Assembly (NCBI GenBank): GCA_963204835.1
Contig: CAUJHJ010000033.1
Coordinates: 16,644-80,643, forward strand
Length of the DNA stretch: 64,000 nt
Origin: Pseudomonadota bacterium
GTDB lineage: Bacteria; Pseudomonadota; Gammaproteobacteria; Steroidobacterales; Steroidobacteraceae
Reading direction: 5' to 3'
Below the pieces are notes generated by a model. The model worked only from the letters and a program-made list of their open reading frames with translations. It searched no databases and was not told where the DNA came from. Shown piece after piece: positions 17,696 through 26,351 of the stretch (position 1 is the first letter of the stretch; each line of letters opens with the position of its first letter). Both the position numbers and the translations under genes were made by a program.

Positions 17696-18228
17696 GGCGA
17701 GTACCCGGGATAGTCGCGGTCGTACCAGCCGAAGGGTGGCTGGTAGGCGTGCGTGTCCTCGAGGTTGATCAGCCGCCAGCCGAGTCCGTCGCGATTGCCG
17801 CCGTAGTCGGGGGATGCGAACAGGCCGAGTACGGTGAGCATGCGCAGTTGCTCGAAGAGCGGCTTTCCCTCGAGCGTCGCGAAATCGGGGAACGGGCGCG
17901 GCAGCGCCGCGAGATCGCGCAGGACCTCCGCGCGCTGCCCCGCGAAGAAACTGCCGAACGCGCGGTCGATGAAATACACGATGCCCGCCTCATGGGCGCC
18001 GGGGCCCTCGCTGCCGGAGGGCACGATCGCTGCGGTGAAAGCGTCGATGTCACGGGCTTCTGCGGCGGTGAGCACCTGGAGCGGTGGCGCCGCGCCGCTT
18101 GCCGCCAGCGCGAGGTTTGCGTGCGCGTGCCGGGCGGCGGCCGCGATGGCCGGCGCATGCAAGGAAAGCCAGGCCGTGCCGAGGCCGGCGACCCCGAGTC
18201 CTTCGAGGAATCCCCGTCGAGTAGTCAT
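17692..18228 (-). CDS. Gluconate 2-dehydrogenase subunit 3 family protein with Tat signal
   Basis: A 178-residue small subunit. The twin-arginine signal is MTTRRGFLEGLGVAGLG, and the mature domain has the family features LTAAEARDIDAFTAAIVPS and GIVYFIDRAFGSFFAG, with C-terminal PPFGWYDRDYPGY. In this family the small subunit carries the Tat signal that exports the folded FAD subunit to the periplasm. An upstream in-frame extension exists, but ATG 18228 places the Tat motif at the N-terminus. A TAGCAT hexamer at 18266-18271 (read on the minus strand) could be its promoter. No cytochrome c subunit is adjacent, so the electron acceptor is unclear. Confidence 0.9.
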   Translation of the reverse strand: MTTRRGFLEGLGVAGLGTAWLSLHAPAIAAAARHAHANLALAASGAAPPLQVLTAAEARDIDAFTAAIVPSGSEGPGAHEAGIVYFIDRAFGSFFAGQRAEVLRDLAALPRPFPDFATLEGKPLFEQLRMLTVLGLFASPDYGGNRDGLGWRLINLEDTHAYQPPFGWYDRDYPGYSP

Positions 18229-18268
18229 CCCTGCACCCCCGATGCGCCCCGGCGGGCGCGCGGGAATG

Positions 18269-18955
18269 CTACATCGGCGCGCCGGGCTTGGCGATGCCGA
18301 TCCAGGCCGCGAGCGCGAGTCCCGCCCAGATCGCGAGCACATAGGGCCGGCAGGAGCGCAGGCCTTCCGCCATGTCGCGATCGCTCGCTTCCGTCGCGCC
18401 GCTCGCCAGCAACTGGCGGTAGCCGCTGACGAAGCGCGGCAGCTTCATGCGGATCACGAGGCCGCAGAAGATCAGCGCCGCGAAGATCAGCAGCTTCGCC
18501 GCGAGCCAGGGGTACGGATTCAGGCGCCCGTCGCCGTAGGCATAGCCCACTGAAGCGATCAGCGCGAAGATCATGAAGCAGCGGAACAGGAAGTCGAACT
18601 TCGCGAGCTTGGCGCCGAGCGGCTGGCCCTGGTAGTGGTGCACGGCCCAGACGAGCAGCACCCAGAGCGGACCGAGCGCGAGGATCAGCGGCAATTGCCC
18701 GGGCAGGTGGGGCACGCCGATGTAATACGCGAGCAGGCCGCCGACCGTCAGCATCAGCGCGAGGCAGTAGCGCGGCAACTGGTCGAGTTCGATGAAGATC
18801 CGGAAGGCGGTCAGGCGCGAGTCGCGCGACAGCTTCGGGTCGATCACGAAGCCGCTCGAGTAGAACACGCCGACATCGCCGCCGAGCCAGTAGACGAACA
18901 GCAGGATGTGCGCGAACTTGACGAGTGAATACGCGAGCGGTGCATCGACCATCAT
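18269..18955 (-). CDS. Multi-pass inner-membrane protein, CopD/DUF2269-like
   Basis: A protein of 228 residues (or 227 from ATG 18952) with about six hydrophobic helices. Helix 1 (SLVKFAHILLFVYWLGGDVGV) has the His-plus-WLGG pattern of CopD-like and DUF2269 membrane proteins, in which histidines may bind copper or heme. Further candidate ligands lie in VHHYQG. GGAGGGAG precedes the tandem ATGATG and fits either start. The gene sits 40 bp upstream of the Tat-signal subunit and downstream of NDH-2, all co-directional, so it might be the membrane partner for electrons from the GMC enzyme (inference). I cannot name a specific function. Confidence 0.7.
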   Translation of the reverse strand: MMVDAPLAYSLVKFAHILLFVYWLGGDVGVFYSSGFVIDPKLSRDSRLTAFRIFIELDQLPRYCLALMLTVGGLLAYYIGVPHLPGQLPLILALGPLWVLLVWAVHHYQGQPLGAKLAKFDFLFRCFMIFALIASVGYAYGDGRLNPYPWLAAKLLIFAALIFCGLVIRMKLPRFVSGYRQLLASGATEASDRDMAEGLRSCRPYVLAIWAGLALAAWIGIAKPGAPM

Positions 18956-18997
18956 GACTCCCTCCGGTGCCGGCGCGATCATACCCGCCTTTGCCGC

Positions 18998-20245
18998 CTA
19001 CGGGTCCTTGCCGGCCACGATCAGCCGCGCGCCCCGCCCGTAGGTGAAGAACGACCAGCCCCACTGCAGCAACACCGAGGCGCGGCTGCGAAAGTTCGTG
19101 AGTCCCATGATGTGCACGAGCAGCCACAGCCACCAGGCGATCCGCCCGCCGAAAGTCAGCCGCCCGATCTCGCAGATCGCCCGCTGGCGGCCGATCGTCG
19201 CCATCTGGCCCTTGTCCCGGTAGCGGAAGGTGGCGCGCGGCGCCCCGCGTCGGTCGGCAAGGATGCAGGCCGCCGCGTAGCGGCCCTGCTGGATGGCCAC
19301 TTGCGCCACGCCGGGCAGCGCCCGTTGCGAGGTCGGGTCGATGCAGGCGGCGAGGTCGCCCGTGACGAACACGCAGTCGTGGCCGGCGATCGTGATGCCC
19401 GCGGTCACCGGCACGCGCCCCGCACGGTCGAGCGGCACGCCGAGCGATTGAGCGAGCGGCGAGGCGCGCACGCCGGCCGCCCAGACGACGGTGCGCGTCG
19501 CCAGCCGCTCGTCCCCGAGGGTCACCGTGCCCGCCGCAATCCCGGTGACCGCGGCGCCGAGGCGCACGTCGACGCCGAGCGCGGTGAGGTCGCGCCGCGC
19601 GCGCGCCGAAGAGCGCTCGGTGAAGGACGGCAGCAGCCTCGGGCCGGCCTCGACCAGCAGCACGCGGGCCTTGCGCGGATCGATGCGGCGAAAATCGCGC
19701 GCCAGGGTGTAGCGGCTCATCTCGGCGATGGCACCGGCCATTTCAACGCCGGTCGGGCCGCCGCCCACGACGACGAAGCTGAGCCAGGCCTGTTGCTCCA
19801 CCCAGTCGGCGCAGCGCTCGGCCTGCTCGAAGGCGAGCAGGATGCGGGCGCGCATCGCGGTCGCCTGCGAGAGCGTCTTGAGCCCCGGCGCGTAGGGTTC
19901 CCACGCATCGTGGCCGAAGTACGCATGGGTCGCGCCGGCGCCTATCAAGAGATAGTCGCCGTCGAACGGCCCGGCGTCGGTGTCGACGCGGCGGGCCGCG
20001 AGGTCGATGCGCTGCGCGTCCGCCATCAGGACCCGCACGTTCCTCGCGCCGCGCAGGATGCTGCGCACCGGAGCCGAGATGTCGGCCGGGCTCAGTGCGG
20101 CGGTCGCCACCTGATAGAGGAGGGGCTGGAAGAGGTGATGGTTCGAGCGATCGAGCAGCACGACCTCGATGCCCGCGCGGTTCGCGAGTGCCCGGGCGGC
20201 GGCGAGGCCCGCAAAGCCCGCGCCGACGATGACGACGCGTGTCAC
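18998..20245 (-). CDS. ndh: Type II NADH:quinone oxidoreductase (NDH-2)
   Basis: A 415-residue single-subunit, non-proton-pumping NADH dehydrogenase on the cytosolic face of the membrane. The first Rossmann motif is MTRVVIVGAGFAGLAAARAL for FAD. The second, FVVVGGGPTGVEMAGAIAEM, binds NADH. The family region HHLFQPLLYQVATAALSP and the C-terminal amphipathic/hydrophobic membrane-association segment (WWLWLLVHIMGLTNFRSR) are present. The start is GTG at 20245, with GAGG 8 nt upstream. It follows the methyltransferase gene by 10 bp and may share its transcript. Confidence 0.94.
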   Translation of the reverse strand: MTRVVIVGAGFAGLAAARALANRAGIEVVLLDRSNHHLFQPLLYQVATAALSPADISAPVRSILRGARNVRVLMADAQRIDLAARRVDTDAGPFDGDYLLIGAGATHAYFGHDAWEPYAPGLKTLSQATAMRARILLAFEQAERCADWVEQQAWLSFVVVGGGPTGVEMAGAIAEMSRYTLARDFRRIDPRKARVLLVEAGPRLLPSFTERSSARARRDLTALGVDVRLGAAVTGIAAGTVTLGDERLATRTVVWAAGVRASPLAQSLGVPLDRAGRVPVTAGITIAGHDCVFVTGDLAACIDPTSQRALPGVAQVAIQQGRYAAACILADRRGAPRATFRYRDKGQMATIGRQRAICEIGRLTFGGRIAWWLWLLVHIMGLTNFRSRASVLLQWGWSFFTYGRGARLIVAGKDP

Positions 20246-20255
20246 GCCACCGCCC

Positions 20256-21065
20256 TCAAGGCGCGGCGTGCTTGCGGGCCGAGGCCGTGAGGATGCCGGA
20301 GTAGCCGTAGACCGAGTTCGCCGGGCACGGAATCACCTGCACGTCGATGCTGGCGCGCGCCATGTCGCATTCGAGCAGCGATTCGGCCATTGCATCCACC
20401 GTGACGCCGGCGCCGGGAAACATTTTCTCCCCGACCTTGTAGGCGGTGCAGTCGTGCAGGGCGTGGATCACGGCGGTGCCGCCCGGCGCGAGCATCGACA
20501 GCACGTTCTGCATGCACGCGCGCCACACGCCGCGATCGCTCGACACGGCATCGAGGCAGAAGCCGGAGACGATCAGGTCGTAGTAGCCGCGGCGCTCCTC
20601 GCCGAGCGGGTCGTGCCAGCGCGCGTCGCTGACGTACAGGCCGCGCACGCACTTGCGGGTCTGGGATTCGCGGCGGATGACGCGGGCCCGGTCCGCCTCC
20701 GGCAGGCCTTCGCAGGCCAGGATGAAACGGGTGAAGCGGCTCCAGTCGCTTTCCACCGGATCGGCGCGCAGCCATTCGCGCGCGAACACGAGGTTGTCCG
20801 CCAGCCAGTCCGCCATGTCGATGCGAAAGGCGTATGCCGAGGCCGCGATCGCGCGATGCAGGGTCGGGCCGCAGCCGTACTCGAGCGCACGCCCGAAACG
20901 CGTCCCGGCCCGGCGCATGACCTCGATCTGGTAGGCCAGTACGGCCTGCTCATCGGGCAGCACCACCTCGCTGTAATACGTCTCGAAATAGTCGCGTGCC
21001 CGCCACGTGGAATAGTCGGCCAGGCCCCCCGGCGATCTTGAATCGACCACAGACTTCCTCCGCAT
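20256..21065 (-). CDS. SAM-dependent methyltransferase, NNMT/PNMT/TEMT-like
   Basis: About 269 residues. The N-terminal ARDYFETYYSEVVLPDE resembles the Y-x3-YY region of the NNMT/PNMT/TEMT family. The SAM-binding glycine motif is ALEYGCGPTLH, and a later strand reads YYDLIVSGFCLDAVSSD followed by LSMLAPGGTAVIHAL, as in these small-molecule N/S-methyltransferases. The acceptor substrate is unknown. Start choice is uncertain: ATG 21065 is used here, but GTG 21050 has a better Shine-Dalgarno (GGAGGA, 5 nt spacing), and a TTG start further upstream is unlikely. It is divergent from the seven-PAS kinase gene. Confidence 0.82.
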   Translation of the reverse strand: MRRKSVVDSRSPGGLADYSTWRARDYFETYYSEVVLPDEQAVLAYQIEVMRRAGTRFGRALEYGCGPTLHRAIAASAYAFRIDMADWLADNLVFAREWLRADPVESDWSRFTRFILACEGLPEADRARVIRRESQTRKCVRGLYVSDARWHDPLGEERRGYYDLIVSGFCLDAVSSDRGVWRACMQNVLSMLAPGGTAVIHALHDCTAYKVGEKMFPGAGVTVDAMAESLLECDMARASIDVQVIPCPANSVYGYSGILTASARKHAAP

Positions 21066-21143
21066 CCCCTTGGCTTCGTAGGTATTTGTAGTGAATATGC
21101 CACCCAAAGGGCCAGAGTGCGACCTGAGTCATGCGGGACGGCT

Positions 21144-24100
21144 ATGATCCCGGCCGATAATTCCGTCAAATTGCCGTCCAGGGCCCCAAGACACCTTCCA
21201 GCCATGCAAGCCGCCCCCCGCCCCACGGCAACCGCAGACCTCGCGCCCGACCTGTTCCGGGACATGGTGGAGCAGTGGCCCGGCGCCGTGGTGATGCTCA
21301 ATCGCGATGGCGTGATCCGCTGGGCCAACGAGTCCGCCCACGACTGGGCGCCGATCGGCGCCGGCACGCTGATCGGAGGCGCGCTCGCCGATCTCGCCCT
21401 GCCCTGGCTGCGCGAAGGCAACGATCTCGCGGCGGTCCTCGCGGGCGGCGCGCGCCAGTTTCCACCCCGCGCCGCCATTGACCGGCGCGGCCGCGAGCGG
21501 GTCTGCGGCGCACGCCTCGTGCCACTGCGCCGCGGCCAGGTGGTATGCGGCGCCTTGCTGTACATCGAAGAGTCGCCCGGGACGGATGGTTCCACCGTCG
21601 TGCAGGCGGCCTCCATCACCGACGCGGCGCGCGCCGCGGCGCTGCGCGCGGCGCAGGTGGGCGCCTGGCATCTCGACCTGTCGACCGGCGAAGGTGGCGT
21701 CGACGAGGGCTGGTGCGCGGCCCTGCGCCTCGACCCCTGTTCGGGCGCCGATCACCTGTCGCGCTGGGAGAAGCTCGTCCATCCCGACAACGCGGCCGTG
21801 TTCCGCAGCAGCCGCGAGGAGTTCGAGCAGGGAGTAAGCAGCTCCTTCGAGGTGGAGTTCCGGGTCCTGACGGAAGATTCGCGCTGGCTGTGGCTCCTGC
21901 AGCGCGGCCGGGTGATCGAGTCCGACGACAAGGGCCGGCCGCTCCGCGCCGCCGGCATCTGCATCGAGATCGATGCGCGCAAGCGCGCCGAGATGGCGTT
22001 GCAGGAGAAGGAATCGCGGCTCGCGACCGCGCTGTGGGGTGCGCGCGCCGCGTTCTGGCACTGGAACATCACGGCCGACGTGCAGAATCGCAGCGCGATG
22101 TGGTTCGCGATGACCGGCTACCAGCGCGAGGAGTGGGAACACGATCCGCGCCCCTGGCATTCGCGGCTGCATCCGGAGGATGTCGAGCGCGTCGAGCGCA
22201 CGATCCGCGATCACTTCGACGGGCGCACCCAGTCGCTCGAGATCGAATACCGCATCCGTGTCGCCTCGGGCGAGTACCGCTGGTTCCAGGATCGCGGGCG
22301 GGTCAACGAATGGGACTTCCAGGGCACCCCCACGGTCGCGATCGGCGTGTCGCTCGACATCGAGGCGCAGAAGCAGGCGGAACTCGCCCTGCGCAGCAGC
22401 GAGGCACGCCTCGAGACCGCGTTGTGGGGCGCGAAGATCGGCCTCTGGGAACTCGACTTCGCGAGCGAGCAGACCCGCTGGCACAACGACTGGTGCGAGC
22501 GGCTCGATGTCGAGCCCTGCGACGGCACCGACCACGTGCAGCGCTGGGACGAGAACATCCATCCCGACGATGTCGGCGAGGCGCAGCGCAGCTTCGAATC
22601 GCATGTGTCCGGCCGCGCGGATCACTATGACGCCGAGTACCGCCTGCGCACGCGCAGCGGCGAGTGGCGCTGGCTGTTCGAACGCGGCCGCGTGGTGGAT
22701 CGCGCGGCCGACGGCACGCCCGTGCGCATGGTCGGCGTCTGCATGGACATCGAGGATCGCGCGGTCGCCGAGCACGACGCGCGCGAGATGCAGCAGCGGC
22801 TCGAGCACGCGATCGACGTCGCGCGCATCGGCATCTGGTCCTGGGACCTCGTGGACGACCGTTTCCATTGCAACGACCTCTACGCCGAGTACGCCTTCGG
22901 CGGCATGCGGCCTCAGGGCCTGGTCGAGCGCCGCGAGCGGCGCTTCGCCTGCCTGCACCCGGACGACCTCGCGGAGGCGCGCGTGTTCGACGAGGAGATC
23001 AGGCAGGGCAAGCGCGACGAGTTCGAGATCCAGGGCCGGCTGCGAAACGCAAGCGGCGAATGGCGCTGGGTCCTGCAGCGCGGCCGCGTCACCGCGCGCA
23101 CGGCGGAGGGCGCCCCGGCGCGCATGGCGGGCTTCCTGGTCGACATATCGCGCATGCAGGAACAGATCGACGCGCGCGAGCGCGCCGTCGCCACCCTGCA
23201 CGCGGTCACCGGGCACGCACCGGACCACCTGCTGTTGCTCGATCGTGACCTCGTGGTGCAGTTCGCCAACCGCAGCTGGCCGCCCCACATGGCGACCGGC
23301 CTCGTCGGCGGGCACATCGCCGACTATCTCCCGCCCTCCTGCCGCGACCAGCTCGTGGTGCACTTCAATCGCGTGCTCGAATCCGGCCGGTCCGAGCAGC
23401 TCGAGGTGGCGGACCATTGCCACGGCAGCGCCTCGCCCCGTTACCTCGTGAGCCGCGCTTCGCCGGTCACCCAGCGGGGCGAGATCATGGGCCTGAGCGT
23501 GGCCGTCACCGACAACACCGCGCGGCACGCCGCCGAGGAGCGATCGCGCGCGACCGAGACCGTGCTGCGCACGATCGCGGAAGTCACCTCGGACTGGCTC
23601 GTCATGCTGGACAGCGACCTGCGCTTCGTATTCATCAACCATGGCTTCGGCGGCCACACGCCGGGCGAGATCGTCGGCCGCACCCTGCGCGAATTCGCGC
23701 CGCGCCAGCGCACCGGCAGCCTGCTCGGGCTCGCCGAGCAAGTGCTGCATTCCGGCCAGCCGCGCGTCGAGGAACAGGAGTTCATCGCGCCGGACGGCGT
23801 GCATCGCTGCCTCGAGCTGCGCGTCCGCCCGGTGCACACGGTGGCTGCGGGCGCCGGCCCCGGCATCGTGATCAACGCCACCGACGTCACCGCCCGCAAG
23901 GGGCTCGAGCGCGAACTGCTCGAGATCGCGCACCGCGAGCAGCAGCGCATGGGCAGCGACCTGCACGACGGCCTGTCGCAGGACCTGACGGGGATCGCGC
24001 TGATGTTGCGCGGGGTGGCGGGGCAGTTGCGCAAGGAGCGCTCCGAGGCGCGCGCCGACGTCGAGGAAGTGATCGGCCTCGTCAACTCGGCGATCGAGAG

Positions 24101-24560
24101 CACGCGCGTGCTCGCGAGCGGCCTGTCGCCGGTCAACATCGAGCGGGGCGGGCTCGTGGCCGCGCTCGAGACCCTTGCCTCCCGCATGCACGATCGCCAC
24201 GGGGTTGACGTAACCGTCGCGTCGCGCTTCGATGCGCATCCGGCCCTCGCGGATGCGGCGCTCAATCACTTGTACAGGATCGCGCAGGAAGCGGTGATCA
24301 ATGCGATACGCCACGGCAATCCGAAGCACGTCGCGATCGAGCTCGCGCCGGCGGCGGGCCGGCTGCGGTTGCGGGTCGACGACGACGGGCGCGGCTTTGC
24401 GGCGGCGGCCGGCGCGCCCGCGGGGCTCGGCCTCAAGATCATGCGGTATCGGGCCCAGATGCTCGGCGGCGCGCTCCGGGTGGAGCCGGCCGGCGCGCGG
24501 GGCGTGCGCGTGGAGTGTGAATGTCCCCTAGCGGCAATCCAGCGCGCCAGCGCGTCCTGA
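21144..24560 (+). CDS. Soluble multi-PAS sensor histidine kinase (NarX-type HisKA_3)
   Basis: About 1138 residues with no transmembrane segment, so a cytosolic sensor. Seven PAS-like units span roughly residues 35-915; units 2-5 are PAS_3 type with repeated W-H/D-HPDD and EWRWLLQRGRV-like PAC motifs. HisKA_3 follows with the phosphoacceptor H941 in SDLHDGLSQDLTGIAL. The HATPase_c domain contains RIAQEAVINAIRHGNPKHV (N box), DDDGRGF and GLGLKIMRYRAQ (G boxes). The kinase overlaps the response-regulator gene by 40 bp. The start is uncertain: ATG 21144 lacks a Shine-Dalgarno, and a TATGAT hexamer at 21143-21148 could instead be a -10 box with translation from TTG 21171 or ATG 21204. The signal is unknown; PAS stacks often sense redox, oxygen or small ligands. 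Confidence 0.92.
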   Translation: MIPADNSVKLPSRAPRHLPAMQAAPRPTATADLAPDLFRDMVEQWPGAVVMLNRDGVIRWANESAHDWAPIGAGTLIGGALADLALPWLREGNDLAAVLAGGARQFPPRAAIDRRGRERVCGARLVPLRRGQVVCGALLYIEESPGTDGSTVVQAASITDAARAAALRAAQVGAWHLDLSTGEGGVDEGWCAALRLDPCSGADHLSRWEKLVHPDNAAVFRSSREEFEQGVSSSFEVEFRVLTEDSRWLWLLQRGRVIESDDKGRPLRAAGICIEIDARKRAEMALQEKESRLATALWGARAAFWHWNITADVQNRSAMWFAMTGYQREEWEHDPRPWHSRLHPEDVERVERTIRDHFDGRTQSLEIEYRIRVASGEYRWFQDRGRVNEWDFQGTPTVAIGVSLDIEAQKQAELALRSSEARLETALWGAKIGLWELDFASEQTRWHNDWCERLDVEPCDGTDHVQRWDENIHPDDVGEAQRSFESHVSGRADHYDAEYRLRTRSGEWRWLFERGRVVDRAADGTPVRMVGVCMDIEDRAVAEHDAREMQQRLEHAIDVARIGIWSWDLVDDRFHCNDLYAEYAFGGMRPQGLVERRERRFACLHPDDLAEARVFDEEIRQGKRDEFEIQGRLRNASGEWRWVLQRGRVTARTAEGAPARMAGFLVDISRMQEQIDARERAVATLHAVTGHAPDHLLLLDRDLVVQFANRSWPPHMATGLVGGHIADYLPPSCRDQLVVHFNRVLESGRSEQLEVADHCHGSASPRYLVSRASPVTQRGEIMGLSVAVTDNTARHAAEERSRATETVLRTIAEVTSDWLVMLDSDLRFVFINHGFGGHTPGEIVGRTLREFAPRQRTGSLLGLAEQVLHSGQPRVEEQEFIAPDGVHRCLELRVRPVHTVAAGAGPGIVINATDVTARKGLERELLEIAHREQQRMGSDLHDGLSQDLTGIALMLRGVAGQLRKERSEARADVEEVIGLVNSAIESTRVLASGLSPVNIERGGLVAALETLASRMHDRHGVDVTVASRFDAHPALADAALNHLYRIAQEAVINAIRHGNPKHVAIELAPAAGRLRLRVDDDGRGFAAAAGAPAGLGLKIMRYRAQMLGGALRVEPAGARGVRVECECPLAAIQRASAS

Positions 24561-25198
24561 TCGTCGACGATCACCCGATCGTCCGGCACGGCCTCGTCCG
24601 GATGATCGAGGCGTCGCCCGACCTCGCCGTGTGCGGCGAGGTGGAGACGGTGGCGGACGCCAAGCGCGCGATCCGCGAGCTCCTGCCGGACGTCGTGATC
24701 GTCGACCTCACCCTCGGCCAGGGCGACGGCCTCGAACTCGTGCGCGACGTGCGCGCGCACCTGCCCGACCTGCCGATGCTGGTGCTGTCGATGCATGAGG
24801 AGTCGATCTACGCCGAGCGGATGCTCGCCGCCGGGGCCCGCGGTTACATCATGAAGGAGGCGGCGTCCGGCCAGCTGCTGATAGCGCTGCGCCGCGTGCT
24901 GTCCGGCAAGGTCTACCTGAGCGAAGCGCTCCAGGCGCGCCTGCGCACGCGCGGCGCGATGCCGGCGGGTGGGGTGGCGGAGGATCCGCTCACGCGCCTG
25001 AGCAACCGCGAGATCCAGGTGCTCGCGAAGCTCGGCCGCGGGTTGTCCTCGCGGGCGATCGCCGCCGACCTGACCCTGTCGGTCAAGACGGTCGAGTCCC
25101 ATCGCCAGAGCATCAAGCGCAAGCTCAATCTCGCGAGCAACTCCCAGCTCCTGCAATACGCCCTGACCTTCGACCGGACCTCCCGGGGCGAGGGCTGA
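24521..25198 (+). CDS. NarL/FixJ-family response regulator
   Basis: A 225-residue regulator. The receiver domain (10-130) has the acidic pair D16-D17, the phosphorylated D62 (VVIVDLTLGQGDG) and the conserved Lys in GYIMKEAASG. A LuxR-type helix-turn-helix (about 155-215) contains LSNREIQVLAKLGRGLSSRAI and SVKTVESHRQSIKRKL. ATG 24521 has TGGAG upstream and overlaps the kinase gene by 40 bp in another frame, so they form a cognate pair. Targets are unknown. The ECF operon that starts 62 bp downstream on the same strand is a candidate for read-through or control. Confidence 0.95.
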   Translation: MSPSGNPARQRVLIVDDHPIVRHGLVRMIEASPDLAVCGEVETVADAKRAIRELLPDVVIVDLTLGQGDGLELVRDVRAHLPDLPMLVLSMHEESIYAERMLAAGARGYIMKEAASGQLLIALRRVLSGKVYLSEALQARLRTRGAMPAGGVAEDPLTRLSNREIQVLAKLGRGLSSRAIAADLTLSVKTVESHRQSIKRKLNLASNSQLLQYALTFDRTSRGEG

Positions 25199-25260
25199 CG
25201 GCAGCGCATTCAAACGCCGCCCCGTCCTGCCGCATCCAAGCCATGCAGGAGGAAGATCCC

Positions 25261-25809
25261 TTGGCGGACGGTGGGGTGTCAGGCATCGACGAAGTCCTGG
25301 TGGCGCGCGCCAGCGGCGGCGACTCGCGGGCGTTCGAGCGGCTGTACCGGGAACACGTCGGGCGCGTGCACGGCCTGTGCCTGCGCATGGTGCGCGACCT
25401 GCAGCTCGCGGAGGACTACACCCAGGAAACCTTCATCCGCGCGTGGCGCGCACTCGATCGCTTCGAGGCGCGCAGCCAGGTCTCGACCTGGCTGCACCGG
25501 ATCGCGGTCAACGTGGTCCTCGAACGCCGCCGCCGCCGCGAACCGCCGGTCGATTACGTCGAGGACGCCGCGGAGTACGAGCGCGACAACGATGCGCTCG
25601 ATACCCCGGTGGAGGAGGCGGAGCTCGAGGCGGTCATCGCCTCGCTGCCGCAGGGCGCGCGTGACGTACTGACCCTGTGCGGCATCTACGGTTACGGGCA
25701 CGGCGAGGCCGCGACCTTGCTCGGCATCGCGGAAGGCACCTGCAAGGCCCAATTGCATCGCGCCCGCGCCCTGGTGCGGGCGCGGCTCGAGAGCGGAGTG
25801 CGAACATGA
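25261..25809 (+). CDS. ECF-family RNA polymerase sigma factor
   Basis: A 182-residue ECF sigma factor. Region 2 contains AFERLYREHVGRVHGL and DLQLAEDYTQETFIRAWRAL (core binding and -10 recognition). Region 4 contains LPQGARDVLTLCGIYGYGH and GIAEGTCKAQLHRARALV (the -35 recognition helix). The start is set at TTG 25261 because a perfect AGGAGG lies at 25247-25252 with 8-nt spacing; the in-frame ATG at 25243 has no Shine-Dalgarno and would put AGGAGG inside the gene. The stop overlaps the next start (ATGA). It forms an operon with a membrane anti-sigma candidate and a DUF4097 protein. Confidence 0.92.
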   Translation: MADGGVSGIDEVLVARASGGDSRAFERLYREHVGRVHGLCLRMVRDLQLAEDYTQETFIRAWRALDRFEARSQVSTWLHRIAVNVVLERRRRREPPVDYVEDAAEYERDNDALDTPVEEAELEAVIASLPQGARDVLTLCGIYGYGHGEAATLLGIAEGTCKAQLHRARALVRARLESGVRT

Positions 25810-26351
25810 AGGCAATCGGAGACCTGCCCCGGGACATCGCGCCCGCACGCGATTTATGGCCCGGCATCGCCGCGGCGATCGGCGCAGACGCGCCCGGTGC
25901 GGCGCGACCCGCCAGGGGCATCGCGCGCCTCGGCCAGCGGCTGGGCGGGTGGCGACCGTCCCCGGCGTGGGCATTGGCCGCTGCGCTCGGCTGTGTCGCG
26001 GTCGGAGTGTGGATCGGGCGCGAGTCATTGCCCGTGGCCGCGGCACCTGCGGTGCCGGCGAGCGGGGCCGCGGGCGAGCCGCTCGCGCAGGCGGTGAGCT
26101 ACGCACCCGATGCGCGCTTCGAGCGCACGCGCGAAAGCCTGCTGCGCGAAGTGGGCGCACGGCTGGCCCGGTTGCCGCCGCCGACACGGGCGCGCGTCGA
26201 GGCGAGCCTCGAAACGGTGCAGCGGGCGCGCGCCGACATCGAGCAGGCGCTGGGGCGCGACCCCGGCAATGCGTTGCTGCAGGAAATGCTGGTGAACTGC
26301 TACCAGGACGAAATGCGCGTCCTCACGACAGTCCGGGAGATCGGAACATGA
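25806..26351 (+). CDS. Single-pass membrane protein, probable anti-sigma factor of the adjacent ECF sigma
   Basis: A 181-residue protein with a cytosolic N-terminus (about 1-48), one transmembrane helix (about 51-70, PAWALAAALGCVAVGVWIG) and a periplasmic helical domain (about 90-181). It lacks the H-x3-C-x2-C motif of zinc-binding anti-sigma domains. Its role is inferred from position: it overlaps the ECF gene by 4 bp and the DUF4097 gene by 4 bp. The DLPRDIAPARDLWPGIAAAI start resembles the DLWPGIAARI opening seen in anti-sigma-like proteins next to ECF genes in related bacteria (from memory). An alternative is a simple membrane protein of the regulon. Confidence 0.7.
   Translation: MKAIGDLPRDIAPARDLWPGIAAAIGADAPGAARPARGIARLGQRLGGWRPSPAWALAAALGCVAVGVWIGRESLPVAAAPAVPASGAAGEPLAQAVSYAPDARFERTRESLLREVGARLARLPPPTRARVEASLETVQRARADIEQALGRDPGNALLQEMLVNCYQDEMRVLTTVREIGT

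Noticed and set aside
21129..24329. Minus-strand open frame of 1066 codons
   Set aside because: It lies opposite the seven-PAS kinase. Composition is Ala/Arg/His-rich with no recognisable fold; the plus-strand kinase is well supported.
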